From Atopobiaceae bacterium (GTDB taxonomy: Bacteria; Actinomycetota; Coriobacteriia; Coriobacteriales; Atopobiaceae), in contig JAKVON010000003.1 in NCBI GenBank assembly GCA_022482785.1, positions 1 through 64,000 on the forward strand: a DNA stretch of 64,000 nt, written 5' to 3'. How positions within the stretch are numbered: the stretch's first letter is position 1; each line of letters begins with the position of its first letter. Of this stretch, positions 1-7,820 are shown in pieces. The notes beneath the pieces were generated by a model. That model ran no database searches. It saw only the letters and a list, made by a program, of their open reading frames with translations, and had not been told where the DNA came from. Both the position numbers and the translations under genes were made by a program.

Positions 1-195
1 TGCTATAAGGGTTTGAGCCTCGCGGATCTCTATAAACCAGAAGATGAGTACCTCTATCCCGTGCTTTTTACCGCTCACCATGCCCTCGACGCTGCCGTCG
101 AGGCGGCCTATGGTGTCGACTTTGGTGGCGATGAGGAGAAGATTGTTGCTTATCTATTTGGGCTCTATGCCAAGAAAACCAAGGGGAAGGAGTAG
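1..195 (+). CDS. DNA methyltransferase, C-terminal end (cut by window edge)
   Basis: The frame is open from base 1, so only the last 64 residues are present. The piece includes LADLYKPEDEYLYP, then AHHALDAAVEAAYG, and a lysine-rich tail. This resembles the extreme C-terminus of large N6-adenine methyltransferases of restriction-modification systems (MmeI/type IIL-like and BREX PglX-like), which often end in a motif of the type AHxxLDxAVxxAYG. The catalytic NPPY region lies outside the window, so the subtype cannot be read. The stop is 2 bases before the ATG of an Mrr-type endonuclease, which implies one transcript and a restriction locus. The family assignment rests on this short tail only. 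Confidence 0.6.
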   Translation, partial: CYKGLSLADLYKPEDEYLYPVLFTAHHALDAAVEAAYGVDFGGDEEKIVAYLFGLYAKKTKGKE

Positions 196-197
196 CC

Positions 198-1142
198 ATG
201 GCGATGCCAAAGTGGCACCAGATAATGAGACCCGTGCTCGAGACGCTCGAACAGGGAGACGTGGTTACGTCCAAGGAACTCCTGGCCGCTATGGTGGATG
301 AGTTCGGGCTCACGGACGAGGAGCAGGCAGAGCGCCTCAAGAGCGGCCAGCTCAGAATCTACAACCGCATGTACTGGGCCATCACCGACCTGGAGAAGGC
401 AAAGCTCCTGAGCTACGGTGACAAGCGTGGGACCTATCGCATCACCGATGACGGGCGTGTCTTCCTAGCGTCCCATGCAAGTCCCATCACCACCGACGTC
501 CTCATGGCCGACTGCCCCTCTTTTCGGGAGTGGAAGGAAGGCTACCAGGCACAGGAACGGGCGAAGAAGACAGGTGCACAGGACTCTCCTGAGGTCGGTG
601 ATGTCGATGACGCTGCCTCTCCCGAGGAGGTCATGCAGCAGGCCGACGGCGAGCTCAGGGATGCTCTGGCCGATGATCTGCTTCATGCAATCATGGGCAA
701 GGACCCGTACTTCTTCGAGCACCTCGTGGCGAGGCTCCTCGAGGCGATGGGCTATGGCGAGTCTCTCGAGGAGCCGTCCACAGTCACGCCCAAGACGGGC
801 GATGAGGGGATAGACGGTATCGTCAAGGAGGATCGCCTCGGCTTCGATAGCGTCTACTACCAAGCGAAACGTTACGATTTCGGTAACTCGGTGCAAAGGC
901 CGGAGCTTCAGAAGTTCGTGGGGGCGCTCTCCGGCAAAGGCGCGAGCAAGGGCCTCTTCATCACCACAGCGGACTTCACCAGGGGAGCCCGTGACTATGC
1001 CGAAGGGCTCACGAGCCAGCGGATTGTCCTCGTCAACGGGCGTGCTCTGGCCGGTCTCATGATTGACTACGGCGTGGGAGTGAGCGTCAAGGCCACCTAC
1101 CGCGTCTGTTCGGTCGACCTGGACTTCTTCGAAGAAGGATAA
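198..1142 (+). CDS. Mrr-family restriction endonuclease
   Basis: 314 residues, a normal length for Mrr proteins. Residues ~1-95 form an Mrr N-terminal winged-helix region (KWHQIMRPVLETLE, then ITDLEKAKLL and GTYRITDDG). A charged linker follows. The C-terminal half is the PD-(D/E)xK nuclease: FFEHLVARLLEAMGY, GDEGIDGIVKEDRLG, then YYQAKRY, with the catalytic D, Q/E and K in the expected order, and GLFITTADFTRGARDYA. Mrr proteins cut methylated or otherwise marked DNA. Here the gene directly follows a methyltransferase tail, so it may be the cutting partner of that enzyme rather than a solitary type IV nuclease; that is inference. The start is supported by GGAAGGAG inside the end of the upstream gene. 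Confidence 0.88.
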   Translation: MAMPKWHQIMRPVLETLEQGDVVTSKELLAAMVDEFGLTDEEQAERLKSGQLRIYNRMYWAITDLEKAKLLSYGDKRGTYRITDDGRVFLASHASPITTDVLMADCPSFREWKEGYQAQERAKKTGAQDSPEVGDVDDAASPEEVMQQADGELRDALADDLLHAIMGKDPYFFEHLVARLLEAMGYGESLEEPSTVTPKTGDEGIDGIVKEDRLGFDSVYYQAKRYDFGNSVQRPELQKFVGALSGKGASKGLFITTADFTRGARDYAEGLTSQRIVLVNGRALAGLMIDYGVGVSVKATYRVCSVDLDFFEEG

Positions 1143-1225
1143 CAAAGCTATATTGACGACCGATGGTTCATCTTATGTGTTGACCAAAATTAGTCGATAA
1201 TCCATATATGAGCAGGAGTGGCATT

Positions 1226-1396
1226 ATGTCTGATCATGATGATTTGTACCGTTATCTTGCTGCTCTGGAGAGATGCTCAATGGAGGAAATCATTGAGTAT
1301 CTCCATGGATTGGAGGATGACGAGCTTGGTTCCTTTATCGGATCGTGTCGCGAAAGTTGGTGTAGGCACGTTTCCCAGCTAGGTACTTCGGGCTAA
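1226..1396 (+). CDS. Small hypothetical protein, probably truncated by the IS element
   Basis: 56 residues, acidic (MSDHDDLYRYLAALE, then MEEIIEYLHGLEDDELGSF). ATG 1226 is preferred over an upstream ATG at 1208 because AGGAG at 1214-1218 lies 7 bases before it. A possible promoter is TTGACC at 1180-1185 with CATATA 17 bases later. Base composition is poorer in GC than the neighbours. The last codons run into the left end of the IS256-type element near 1390, so the stop may be supplied by the insertion and the original protein may have been longer. No family recognised. Confidence 0.45.
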   Translation: MSDHDDLYRYLAALERCSMEEIIEYLHGLEDDELGSFIGSCRESWCRHVSQLGTSG

Positions 1397-2799
1397 GGGG
1401 AACGGCCATCGCCCTAGAATCTCAAACAGCGACGTATTGAGACTAGGAGAGGCGATGACCGCTATGGCAATCATAGGCGATGCGCGGGATGGTGTGACAC
1501 CGGGGCTGCCCCGGTTCGACGACGGGATGGTGAACGTCGGCGAGCTGGCCAGGACGCTCGCCGAGTCGATCGTCAACGAGGTGATGGACGTCGAGGCCGA
1601 CCTCGAGTGCGAGGGAGGCAACCAGAGGAACGGCTACCGAGAGCGCCCACTGCTGACGAGCGTGGGGGCGATAACCCTGCGCATACCCAAGCTCAGGCGC
1701 GGGTCCTTCTTCCCCGAGGACGTGGTGGAGCGCTACTCCAGGACGGACCGCGCGATCGTGGCGGCCGTGGCCGAGATGGTCACCTGCGGGGTCTCGACGA
1801 GGAAGGTCGAGCGCGTGGCCGCCAAGCTCGGCGTCGACCGGCTCGGCAAGGACGCCGTCTCCCGCATGTGCGCCACGCTCGACGAGACGGTCGCCGACCT
1901 GCAGGGCCGCGTCTTCCGCGACCTGCGGTTCCCGTACCTGTGGCTCGACGCCACCTACGTCAAGGCCAGGGAGGGCGGGCACGTCAGCTCGGTCGCGGTG
2001 GTGACGGCGATAGCGGCCGCCGACGACGGGCACCGATACCTCGTGGGCGTCGACGCCGTCGACACGGAGTCGTACGCGTCATGGCTGCTCTTCCTGCGGG
2101 GCCTGCGCGACCGCGGCGTCACGGACACGCTCTGCGTGACCTCCGACGCGCACGAGGGCCTGAGACGCGCCATCGAGGAGACGTTCCCGGGCGCCGCCTG
2201 GCAGCGCTGCATCGTCCACCTCGAGCGGAACTGCTGCTCGCTCGCCAGGACGAGGCACCAGCGCGCCCTCGTGGGGCAGCTCCTGTCCGCCGTCTTCGCG
2301 GAGCGGGACCCAGCGCTGGTCCGCGAGCTCTACCACCTGGCGGCCGACGAGGTCGGTGCCATCTGCCCCGCGGCAGGCGAGCTTCTGGAGGATGCCGAGG
2401 CGGACGCGCTCGCCTACCTCGACTTCCCCTACGAGCACCACATACGCCTCAGGACGAACAACGTGCAGGAGCGCACCAACCGTGAGATCAAGCGCAGGAG
2501 CCGCGTCGTGCAGGTGTTCCCGTCGAGGAGGAGCCTCCTCAGGTACGTCGGTGCCGCCCTTGCCGAGATGGACGAGGCCTGGCAGTCCAGGCGCTGGTTC
2601 TCCGCAGGGTCCGTCCAGGAGGCCTTCGAGCGGGAGGAGCAGAGGAGACCTGCACCAGCACCGACCTACGAGGGGACGGCGGCCGAACACGCGGCTGCCA
2701 TCATCCGGCTGGTGAAGGCCGACGGCGTTGACTCGAGGAGGAGGGCGGCATAGGATGCGTTAGTAGCAGGCGGGTTCACGGGCGAAGGCACCGCTTACA
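1390..2799 (+). mobile_element. IS256-family insertion sequence
   Basis: This is the transposase gene plus flanks. The left flank (about 1391-1420, GGCTAAGGGGAACGG...TCGCCC) and the reverse complement of the right flank (about 2775-2799, TGTAAGCGGTGCC...TCGCCC) share TAAG, GG and TCGCCC in the same order. That fits imperfect terminal inverted repeats, but the exact ends are uncertain. I could not find a convincing 8-9 bp target duplication. DNA on both sides is low in GC and looks like one disrupted gene. Confidence 0.6.
1455..2753 (+). CDS. IS256-family transposase
   Basis: 432 residues, full length for the family. ATG 1455 is chosen over an earlier TTG because AGGAG at 1445-1449 lies 5 bases upstream. 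Conserved pieces appear in order: NGYRERPLLTSVGAITLRIP, the first catalytic D in YLWLDATYVK, the second in VTSDAHEGL, WQRCIVHLERN, and the E in TNNVQERTNREIKRR. These are the DDE signature of IS256 (mutator-like) transposases. The frame is unbroken and the codon use matches the high-GC host, unlike the low-GC DNA around it, so the element is probably recent and possibly active. Confidence 0.93.
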   Translation: MTAMAIIGDARDGVTPGLPRFDDGMVNVGELARTLAESIVNEVMDVEADLECEGGNQRNGYRERPLLTSVGAITLRIPKLRRGSFFPEDVVERYSRTDRAIVAAVAEMVTCGVSTRKVERVAAKLGVDRLGKDAVSRMCATLDETVADLQGRVFRDLRFPYLWLDATYVKAREGGHVSSVAVVTAIAAADDGHRYLVGVDAVDTESYASWLLFLRGLRDRGVTDTLCVTSDAHEGLRRAIEETFPGAAWQRCIVHLERNCCSLARTRHQRALVGQLLSAVFAERDPALVRELYHLAADEVGAICPAAGELLEDAEADALAYLDFPYEHHIRLRTNNVQERTNREIKRRSRVVQVFPSRRSLLRYVGAALAEMDEAWQSRRWFSAGSVQEAFEREEQRRPAPAPTYEGTAAEHAAAIIRLVKADGVDSRRRAA

Positions 2800-4053
2800 C
2801 CAACTTTCAAGACGCTACCCTTTATTGAGAAGCTGGCCAATGTCTTTCCCTTCGATTCCTTTGAGACAGAATCTCTATTCAACTACACTGTTTGACTCTA
2901 CGTTGGCGGGGGGATCTTTTCCTTGTTCAGCCTATCGATGCAGAGAACGCAATGTCCGAAGTTTGGCAGAATTCTCGGTCCTCTATGCGGACAAGGTTCT
3001 TCTTCAGGACCCTATTGATAGGGCGTTTAATGAGCATGATGGATCAGTTGACATCGATGAGCTTGCATTTGCCATCTACATCGTTCTTAGACTGAAGCCG
3101 CTTGTGCTGGCTGGGATTGTTGGCTTCGTCTGTAATCCTCTCCCTCTCTGCTCGAAATGTCTCGCAAAAGTCAGAGCTAACGAAGAAGCAGTAGCAGCAC
3201 AAATGTCACAGCTAACAAGGCTCTTTGGAAGAGGCTTTCGTCGGGACCACTGTCTGCACACTTAACGAATACGAGAGTGGCGAGCCATATGTTTCTATCT
3301 CTGGGATGGAAGCATTTGGTTCCGATGAAATAATTGACGTCGATTTCAGGAAGATTCCTGAGATTATCAACGAATGCGCCCAAGACTATAAAGGCGAACC
3401 AATACGGCTCGATGCTTCGACTGTTAGGAAAAGCGGTCTGACATCTCTCTTGGATCCCATAGTAATCGACACGTTCTACTCACTTACAAGTCCGACTATG
3501 ATCAGATCGTCGTACCTTACAACGAGGGCAGCGCAAGCCTCCTTGATGAGTGACCTGTCTGACTCGCTGCAAGTCAGCTCATTTGGTCCGAGAAAAAACG
3601 TGCTAGTGGGAATGGATCTTGAACTACCAACCGCCCAAAAATGCATCGATAGACAGCCTCCTAGCATTTCGAGAGTCAAACCTTGACTCCTTCAAAGTTT
3701 TTAGGGATACGGTGAACAGTGAACTAACGGGCCGTGAGTTTTGTCAAGAGACGATTAATGAGATAAAACTAAAAACCATTGATCCCGAGATCAACAAGAT
3801 TAACCTGATGATAAAAAATAACAGGCAGAAACTGCTTACAAGGATTGGGACCACCGTAGCTTTGGATATGGCAATAATAACGATAGGTAGCTTTTCAGGG
3901 CTTAGTACAAGCGATGTTTTGGCGGTCGCCAGTCTTCTCGGAGGGGGGCCTCTATTGGAGAAGATATCTAGTAGTTTCTTAAAGGATGGTGTCAGGAATA
4001 ATCCCTATTATTTCCTATGGAAACTGTCGCATATGCATCAACCGCACAGATAG
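2800..4053 (+). pseudogene. Decayed low-GC gene of unknown function
   Basis: The sequence is clearly richer in A+T than the rest of the window. Protein-like stretches lie end to end in changing frames: PTFKTLPFIEKLANVFPFDS (2800-2892), LTLRWRGDLFLVQPIDAENA (from 2892), FSVLYADKVLLQDPID and DIDELAFAIYIVLRLKPL (to about 3225), EYESGEPYVSISGMEAFGS (to about 3480), YKSDYDQIVVPYNEG, and finally a 144-codon stretch (3619-4053) containing DSFKVFRDTVNSELTGREF, a hydrophobic segment, and NPYYFLWKL. The simplest reading is one former gene of more than 400 codons with several frameshifts and stops, whose 5' part may be the small ORF left of the IS. No family recognised. Confidence 0.55.
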
Positions 4054-4128
4054 GTGATGGAGACATGCATACAAGTTAATTTCTCTGTACTGTTTTCACG
4101 CTGAGCAATGAGATAGCAACTAGGACAG

Positions 4129-4248
4129 ATGAAACGATCAGATAGGGATGTTTTTATCGTTGACATCAAGTTCAAAATAGCTCATTGGAGTCCAAAGAAA
4201 GGCCGTGAACTCAGAATAGCATTTTCGCAGGTAAAAGGCATGCTGTAA
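4129..4248 (+). CDS. 39-residue ORF in low-GC region
   Basis: ATG at 4129 with AGGA just upstream opens a 39-codon frame that includes MKRSDRDVFIVDIKFKIAHW and SPKKGRELRIAFSQVKGML. The composition is credible for a protein, but it may equally be the remains of a longer gene cut by the neighbouring ISLre2 element, whose end lies only about 10 bases past the stop. No homology recognised. Confidence 0.25.
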   Translation: MKRSDRDVFIVDIKFKIAHWSPKKGRELRIAFSQVKGML

Positions 4249-4257
4249 ACTCTTCTA

Positions 4258-5850
4258 GACGGCGTTAAGTTAATGTGGGTCCACCAGCTTGTGGTCGGCA
4301 CGGAGACCTGACTCGAACTGGACGTCGGCGCGGTAACCCGTTGTCGACGCTTGGGTTGGGTATTCCCAGCCCCTTCCCTCGGATGATACGACCTGTGACG
4401 CCACGGGTCCATGACAAAGCGCCCTTTCGATCCGTTCCTCCCTGCGTGATCTTGCCTTGGGTGTAATGCGGGTCGCGCGTGAGAGACGAGGTACCACTCG
4501 TCCGGATGCCTGCCTCGAGCGTATACGGGCCATGGAGTCTGCTCCCCTCCTGGTCCACGCGCAGGGAACACCTGAGAGTCTCGACTGGTAGACGTGCTGG
4601 TTTTCTGGCTCCATCGTACCGAGGGAGGGCCCCGCGACGCCTATGCAGGAGGCATGAGCGCGCAGGTACGGGGCGACCGCGGCCACGACCGACGGCCTGG
4701 CGGACCCCTCGGCGGCGAGAGACCCGAGCAGGTCAGCACAAGCCCTTGCGTCCCCGTGGTACACCTCCGAAAGAGCACGTGAGCGCTGCTCCGCATGATC
4801 TGCGTCAAAGCAACGAGCGACAGCTCGGTTCACATGGAAGGGGTCGAGATGCCCCACGACGTCCTCGGCGAAACCGAGGAAGGTCACGTCGCCCTCGCAC
4901 CACCCGGCACCGTCAAAGCCACTATGCACGGTTCTGACCTTAGTGATGTCATAGACCGAGCCCACCGCAGCCACGCCCTGGGCCCACATCTGACGGGCAG
5001 TGCCCACACATCCGAAGCTCACCGGCCGTATGCGTCTTACCTTGCGATCCTTGGGCCCTGTACCACCAACCTTCCCGGCATAGGCAACCATTGCCTTGAT
5101 CTCGCACCTCTTCGCATCACCCTCGTGCTGGAGGTTCACCATCGTACCGTCTGACTCAACGCAGAGTAAGTCGGCCTCTTCCTTACCATCCGGTCTCACG
5201 CCGTCAACGAAGAGTGACTCGGCGAGACGCTCGTCCTCATCGCGACACGCCCTGCCGGCACGGTGCACACACCACTCGACCGTGGCAGCGCTGAGCGCAG
5301 ATGCTCCAGAGCGCGCCAAAGTCTCGGAGGCCAGGCGATAAGACGTCTCGGCGGCAAGCCACACGACCTCTGCCTCCAAGGCCGGTGACACTCGTGCGCG
5401 CTCAGGCAGATCGATCGCGTCGTCCACGGGCACCACAGTGTTCCCGAAGGAGTCAATGCATGTCCGCCTCACGAAGGTCACGTCACCGAGCCTGGTGCCC
5501 ATGGTCCTGCGCCTCCGGTCGCGGATCCGGGTGCCCGCGGGCAGAGAGCGGCAGAGCTCGTCGTCGAGGGCCTCGAGCGCGCGGGCGTAGGCACTGCGGG
5601 CAGCCGCGAGCACCATCCCCATCATTTTGGTCTCGATAGCAAGCGGATCGCCGTCGCCGTTGGGCCCGAGACCCTCCAACAGCTCCAGAAATGCAGGCTC
5701 CATCAGATCGGCGATTCTTGTTGCGGTAACATCATCCATTGCGGGCTCCCTCTCCTCTTGGTCTTGGTCGACTCAAAAGGTTAGTGGAGCTCGCACCCTC
5801 TTATCAAGGGACTGGGTGAGAGCGCTCACCCACGAAAACTAAACGCTGTC
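4258..5850 (-). mobile_element. ISLre2-family insertion sequence
   Basis: The element is bounded by terminal inverted repeats. GCGTTAAGTTAATGTGGGT at 4262-4280 pairs with the complement of 5828-5846 at 15 of 19 positions, and three more outward bases (GAC) match after one mismatch. A second dyad, GGGTGAG-4-CTCACCC, lies just inside the right end at about 5814-5831. The single transposase gene fills the interior. No clear target duplication was found. Confidence 0.75.
4270..5739 (-). CDS. ISLre2-family transposase
   Basis: 489 residues, near the usual length. Family hallmarks are RTMGTRLGDVTFVRRTCID near residue 80, then VCVESDGTMVNLQ-like LCVESDGTMVNLQHEGD (the D region), VTFLGFAEDVVGHLDPFH, and the C-terminal box GTMEPENQHVYQSRLSG followed by PCAWTRRGADSMARIR. 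The frame is intact and the gene ends inside the left terminal repeat. The protein should catalyse movement of this element only; no cargo gene is present. Confidence 0.9.
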   Translation of the reverse strand: MDDVTATRIADLMEPAFLELLEGLGPNGDGDPLAIETKMMGMVLAAARSAYARALEALDDELCRSLPAGTRIRDRRRRTMGTRLGDVTFVRRTCIDSFGNTVVPVDDAIDLPERARVSPALEAEVVWLAAETSYRLASETLARSGASALSAATVEWCVHRAGRACRDEDERLAESLFVDGVRPDGKEEADLLCVESDGTMVNLQHEGDAKRCEIKAMVAYAGKVGGTGPKDRKVRRIRPVSFGCVGTARQMWAQGVAAVGSVYDITKVRTVHSGFDGAGWCEGDVTFLGFAEDVVGHLDPFHVNRAVARCFDADHAEQRSRALSEVYHGDARACADLLGSLAAEGSARPSVVAAVAPYLRAHASCIGVAGPSLGTMEPENQHVYQSRLSGVPCAWTRRGADSMARIRSRQASGRVVPRLSRATRITPKARSRREERIERALCHGPVASQVVSSEGRGWEYPTQASTTGYRADVQFESGLRADHKLVDPH

Positions 5851-5877
5851 GGATCTGGGATATCGGGCAACTGTTCT

Positions 5878-5994
5878 CTGGGGCGCGGGGACACCCCCGC
5901 AATCACCCATCCCGGCCGTGGCGCGTCTGGCGCGCGATGGCGAGGATGACCTATTCCGCACACTTGTGTGCACGGAATAGGCTACTTGCTGTCT
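5878..5994. repeat. Left arm of ~117-bp inverted repeat flanking a TA-like cassette
   Basis: The arm begins CTGGGGCGCGGGGACACCC and ends near GGCTACTTGCTGTC. Its reverse complement matches 6630-6748 at roughly 80% of positions by eye. Inside the arm, CCTATTCCGCACAC and GTGCACGGAATAGG (5950-5981) form a strong hairpin. The hairpin lies downstream of the antitoxin-like gene and could also act as its terminator. Confidence 0.7.
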
Positions 5995-6022
5995 TTGGGT
6001 AGAAGCGTCGCTGAGAGTCCGT

Positions 6023-6292
6023 CTATGCCTCGGCGATGTCGTCCTCCATGAGCTCCCGCAGACGCTGGGACCGGGTCTCGCCGACCTCGGTGGCCTTCCT
6101 GTCGAACGCGACCACCACCGATGCCGGGACCTTGACCGTGACGGTCTTGAGCTCCTCCCGGCTGATGCGCGGGCGCCCCACGACCACCTTGGTCGTGTGC
6201 CCCGGAAACTCCCCCGCCTCGAAGCGACCGGCCATCTCCTCGATGGCGTCGTCCGTGAGGGTGGTGCCGTCCTTGAGTGTGTAGCTAGCCAT
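6023..6292 (-). CDS. Ribbon-helix-helix antitoxin-like protein (BrnA-like)
   Basis: 89 residues. The C-terminal half (TVTVKVPASVVVAFDRKATE, then SQRLRELMEDDIAE) has the strand-helix-helix pattern of CopG/RHH DNA-binding domains, in which the TVTVKVP strand would lie in the major groove. The N-terminal half (MASYTLKDGTTLTDDAIEEM) would bind the toxin. The start overlaps the upstream toxin-like gene by 8 bases and has GGGAGGGAGG before it. Toxin-first order is that of brnTA and higBA modules. It should bind its partner and repress the shared promoter. The family name is inferred from layout and fold, not from strong sequence identity. Confidence 0.65.
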   Translation of the reverse strand: MASYTLKDGTTLTDDAIEEMAGRFEAGEFPGHTTKVVVGRPRISREELKTVTVKVPASVVVAFDRKATEVGETRSQRLRELMEDDIAEA

Positions 6293-6587
6293 TCTGCCTC
6301 CCTCCCTTGTCCCTGCCGAGCTCGTCCAAGACCTTCTGGCTCGGTGGGGTCATCGCGTGATAGACGAGGACCGAGCCATCCTGCAGCACGGACCCGACCA
6401 TCTCGAGCGTCCGCCCATGCCCGTCATCGCCCGGTCCGACGAGGACGGGGCCGTGGAGTCCCTCGCCCTCCCTCTGGACGATGACGAATGCCTCCGTCCA
6501 GGCCCTCTCTACGTCCAAGATGGAGATCTCGGGATGCCGTTCGCTGACCCTCGGGTGCATATGGACCTGCACGGGACCTCCCGACAT
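6285..6587 (-). CDS. Toxin-like protein (BrnT-like) of a type II toxin-antitoxin pair
   Basis: About 100 residues with SERHPEISILDVERAWTEAF, VLVGPGDDGHGRTLEMVGSV, then VLVYHAMTPPSQKVLDELG. The pattern of a short helix, a glycine-rich strand (GRTLEMVG) and a following strand ending in a phenotype-like VYHAM resembles BrnT/RelE-fold RNases. The start is uncertain: ATG 6587 lacks a Shine-Dalgarno site, while GTG at 6572 has GGGAGG 4 bases upstream and an internal ATG follows. It is the first gene of the pair. The palindrome CACGT-AAT-ACGTG at 6612-6624 just upstream is a good candidate operator for the RHH partner. Confidence 0.6.
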   Translation of the reverse strand: MSGGPVQVHMHPRVSERHPEISILDVERAWTEAFVIVQREGEGLHGPVLVGPGDDGHGRTLEMVGSVLQDGSVLVYHAMTPPSQKVLDELGRDKGGRQNG

Positions 6588-6611
6588 CAGTTTCGTATGA
6601 CATTAGTGTAA

Positions 6612-6624
6612 CACGTAATACGTG
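6612..6624 (-). promoter_or_regulatory. Candidate operator of the toxin-antitoxin pair
   Basis: Perfect 5-bp dyad CACGT-AAT-ACGTG, 25 bases upstream of the toxin-like gene. It lies between that gene and the right inverted-repeat arm. Position and symmetry suit autorepression by the RHH antitoxin. Confidence 0.35.
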
Positions 6625-6629
6625 GAACC

Positions 6630-6748
6630 GACATCAGCGAGTAGCCTATCCCGTACGCACGGGCGTGCGGGATAGGCCATCCCGGTCACGGCGCGCCAGG
6701 CTTGCCATGCCCGGAATAGGTGACTGCGGGGGTGTCCCCGCTCCCCAG
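6630..6748. repeat. Right arm of ~117-bp inverted repeat flanking the TA-like cassette
   Basis: Inverted partner of 5878-5994. It contains a near-perfect hairpin, GCCTATCCCGTACGCAC...GTGCGGGATAGGC, at 6644-6677. Differences between arms in this hairpin are often compensated on the other strand (CCTATTCC/GGAATAGG in one arm, CCTATCCC/GGGATAGG in the other), which suggests the fold itself is kept by selection. Confidence 0.7.
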
Positions 6749-6780
6749 ATGGCCGACAGACATGAGACCCCCAGCACATC

Positions 6781-7434
6781 TCAGCGAAGCCTCCTGTCCT
6801 CGATGGCCTTCGCCAGGATCTCCTCCGCCTCCTCGCGCGTCTCGTTCTTGTAGGCGCCCGGGAGGTCACCGCACACCCTCCCGCCCAGGGACACGAGCCA
6901 TATCAGGTCCGCGCCACTGTGGGAGGCGACGAGGGAGTAGCCGTGTCCGGTCCTCGTCTGCGCCCTCTCCCCTTCATCTGGGTTTAGAGATGGGTTCATA
7001 TCTGTCTTAGTAAGAGATGGCATCGTCGCCTGGTCGGGCTGGCTCCCCCGCCCCTCCGACGTGGCAGGGGCGCCGGATGCATGCAGCGGATCCGCCGCAT
7101 GGCCCGACCTGCCGCGACATAGCTCCCATCCCCTCTCGGTGGGTGTGTACCAGAGCGTCTTGTCGTAGGGGTTGTCGTTGAGGTTGGCACGGTCGAGCAG
7201 GCCCGCCGCCTCGAGCGAGGCAAGCGCCCTCCTCGCCTGGTCGTAGCTCATCCAGGGATAGAGGCGGGCGAAGGCGGAGATGCCGTTGTACGTCCACCAG
7301 CGGCCGAGCCTGAGGTGGCGCTCGTTGCCCGCGCGTTCGTTCCTCTCGCACCAGTACGCGACGTTGTCGAGCAGGATGGCGGCGTTGACGCCGCACTCGC
7401 ACGCGACCTGCTCGGAGAGCCTGTAGCTCGCCAA
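6781..7434 (-). CDS. Replication-initiator/DnaD-like protein of mobile-element type
   Basis: 217 residues. The N-terminal ~110 residues (NAAILLDNVAYWCERN, RWWTYNGISAFARLYPWMS, QARRALASLEAAGLLDR, DKTLWYTPTERGWEL) match the winged-helix domain found in phage replisome organisers and plasmid replication proteins, where LDNIxYW and RxWTYNSxxAFxxLFPxxS are typical. A low-complexity linker and a short C-terminal domain (HSGADLIWLVSLGGRV) follow. It begins with a TTG 4 bases after the stop of an excisionase-like gene. With that neighbour it marks the remains of an integrated plasmid- or phage-like element. The start codon is uncertain. Confidence 0.6.
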   Translation of the reverse strand: MASYRLSEQVACECGVNAAILLDNVAYWCERNERAGNERHLRLGRWWTYNGISAFARLYPWMSYDQARRALASLEAAGLLDRANLNDNPYDKTLWYTPTERGWELCRGRSGHAADPLHASGAPATSEGRGSQPDQATMPSLTKTDMNPSLNPDEGERAQTRTGHGYSLVASHSGADLIWLVSLGGRVCGDLPGAYKNETREEAEEILAKAIEDRRLR

Positions 7435-7438
7435 GGCG

Positions 7439-7651
7439 TTACCGGTCCATGCCCACGAGCCCCGCGACCCTCCTGGGCGAGAAGAACCAGTTGTGGCCGA
7501 ACTTGGTGGCAGGGATCCTGCCGTCGTGCACCATCCGCAGCACCTGACGCTCCGAGAGACCCAGGTACTCGGCCACGTCCCTCGTCCTCATGGGCCGCAG
7601 GTCGCCCGCTGGCGCCACCACGTCTCCCGCCGCCGTCGTCATCTCGTCCAT
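7439..7651 (-). CDS. Excisionase-family helix-turn-helix protein
   Basis: 70 residues. RTRDVAEYLGLSERQVLRMV followed by DGRIPATKFGHNWFF is the standard MerR-like/excisionase (Xis) helix-turn-helix with wing. Such proteins bend DNA at attachment sites or regulate small mobile elements. It is the first gene of a two-gene unit with the replication-type gene. No integrase gene is visible nearby. GGGAGGGG lies about 12 bases before the ATG, somewhat far for a ribosome site. Confidence 0.7.
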   Translation of the reverse strand: MDEMTTAAGDVVAPAGDLRPMRTRDVAEYLGLSERQVLRMVHDGRIPATKFGHNWFFSPRRVAGLVGMDR

Positions 7652-7820
7652 GCCGCACCGTCCCCTCCCGACCGCGCAGGGCGCGTCGGTTCGCCTCGTG
7701 TCACCGTGTGGCAGATGCTACGGGAGGGGGCTGGCACCATGGGCGACGTTGGCCGCGGTGGCAAGATGGCCCATGTAAGCTAGGGACAGGCTTGGCCGAT
7801 ATGATGCGGCAGAGGGCCGT

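Noticed and set aside
4265-4558. 97-codon ORF inside the ISLre2 element
   Set aside because: Out-of-frame overlap with the intact transposase; no independent ribosome site.
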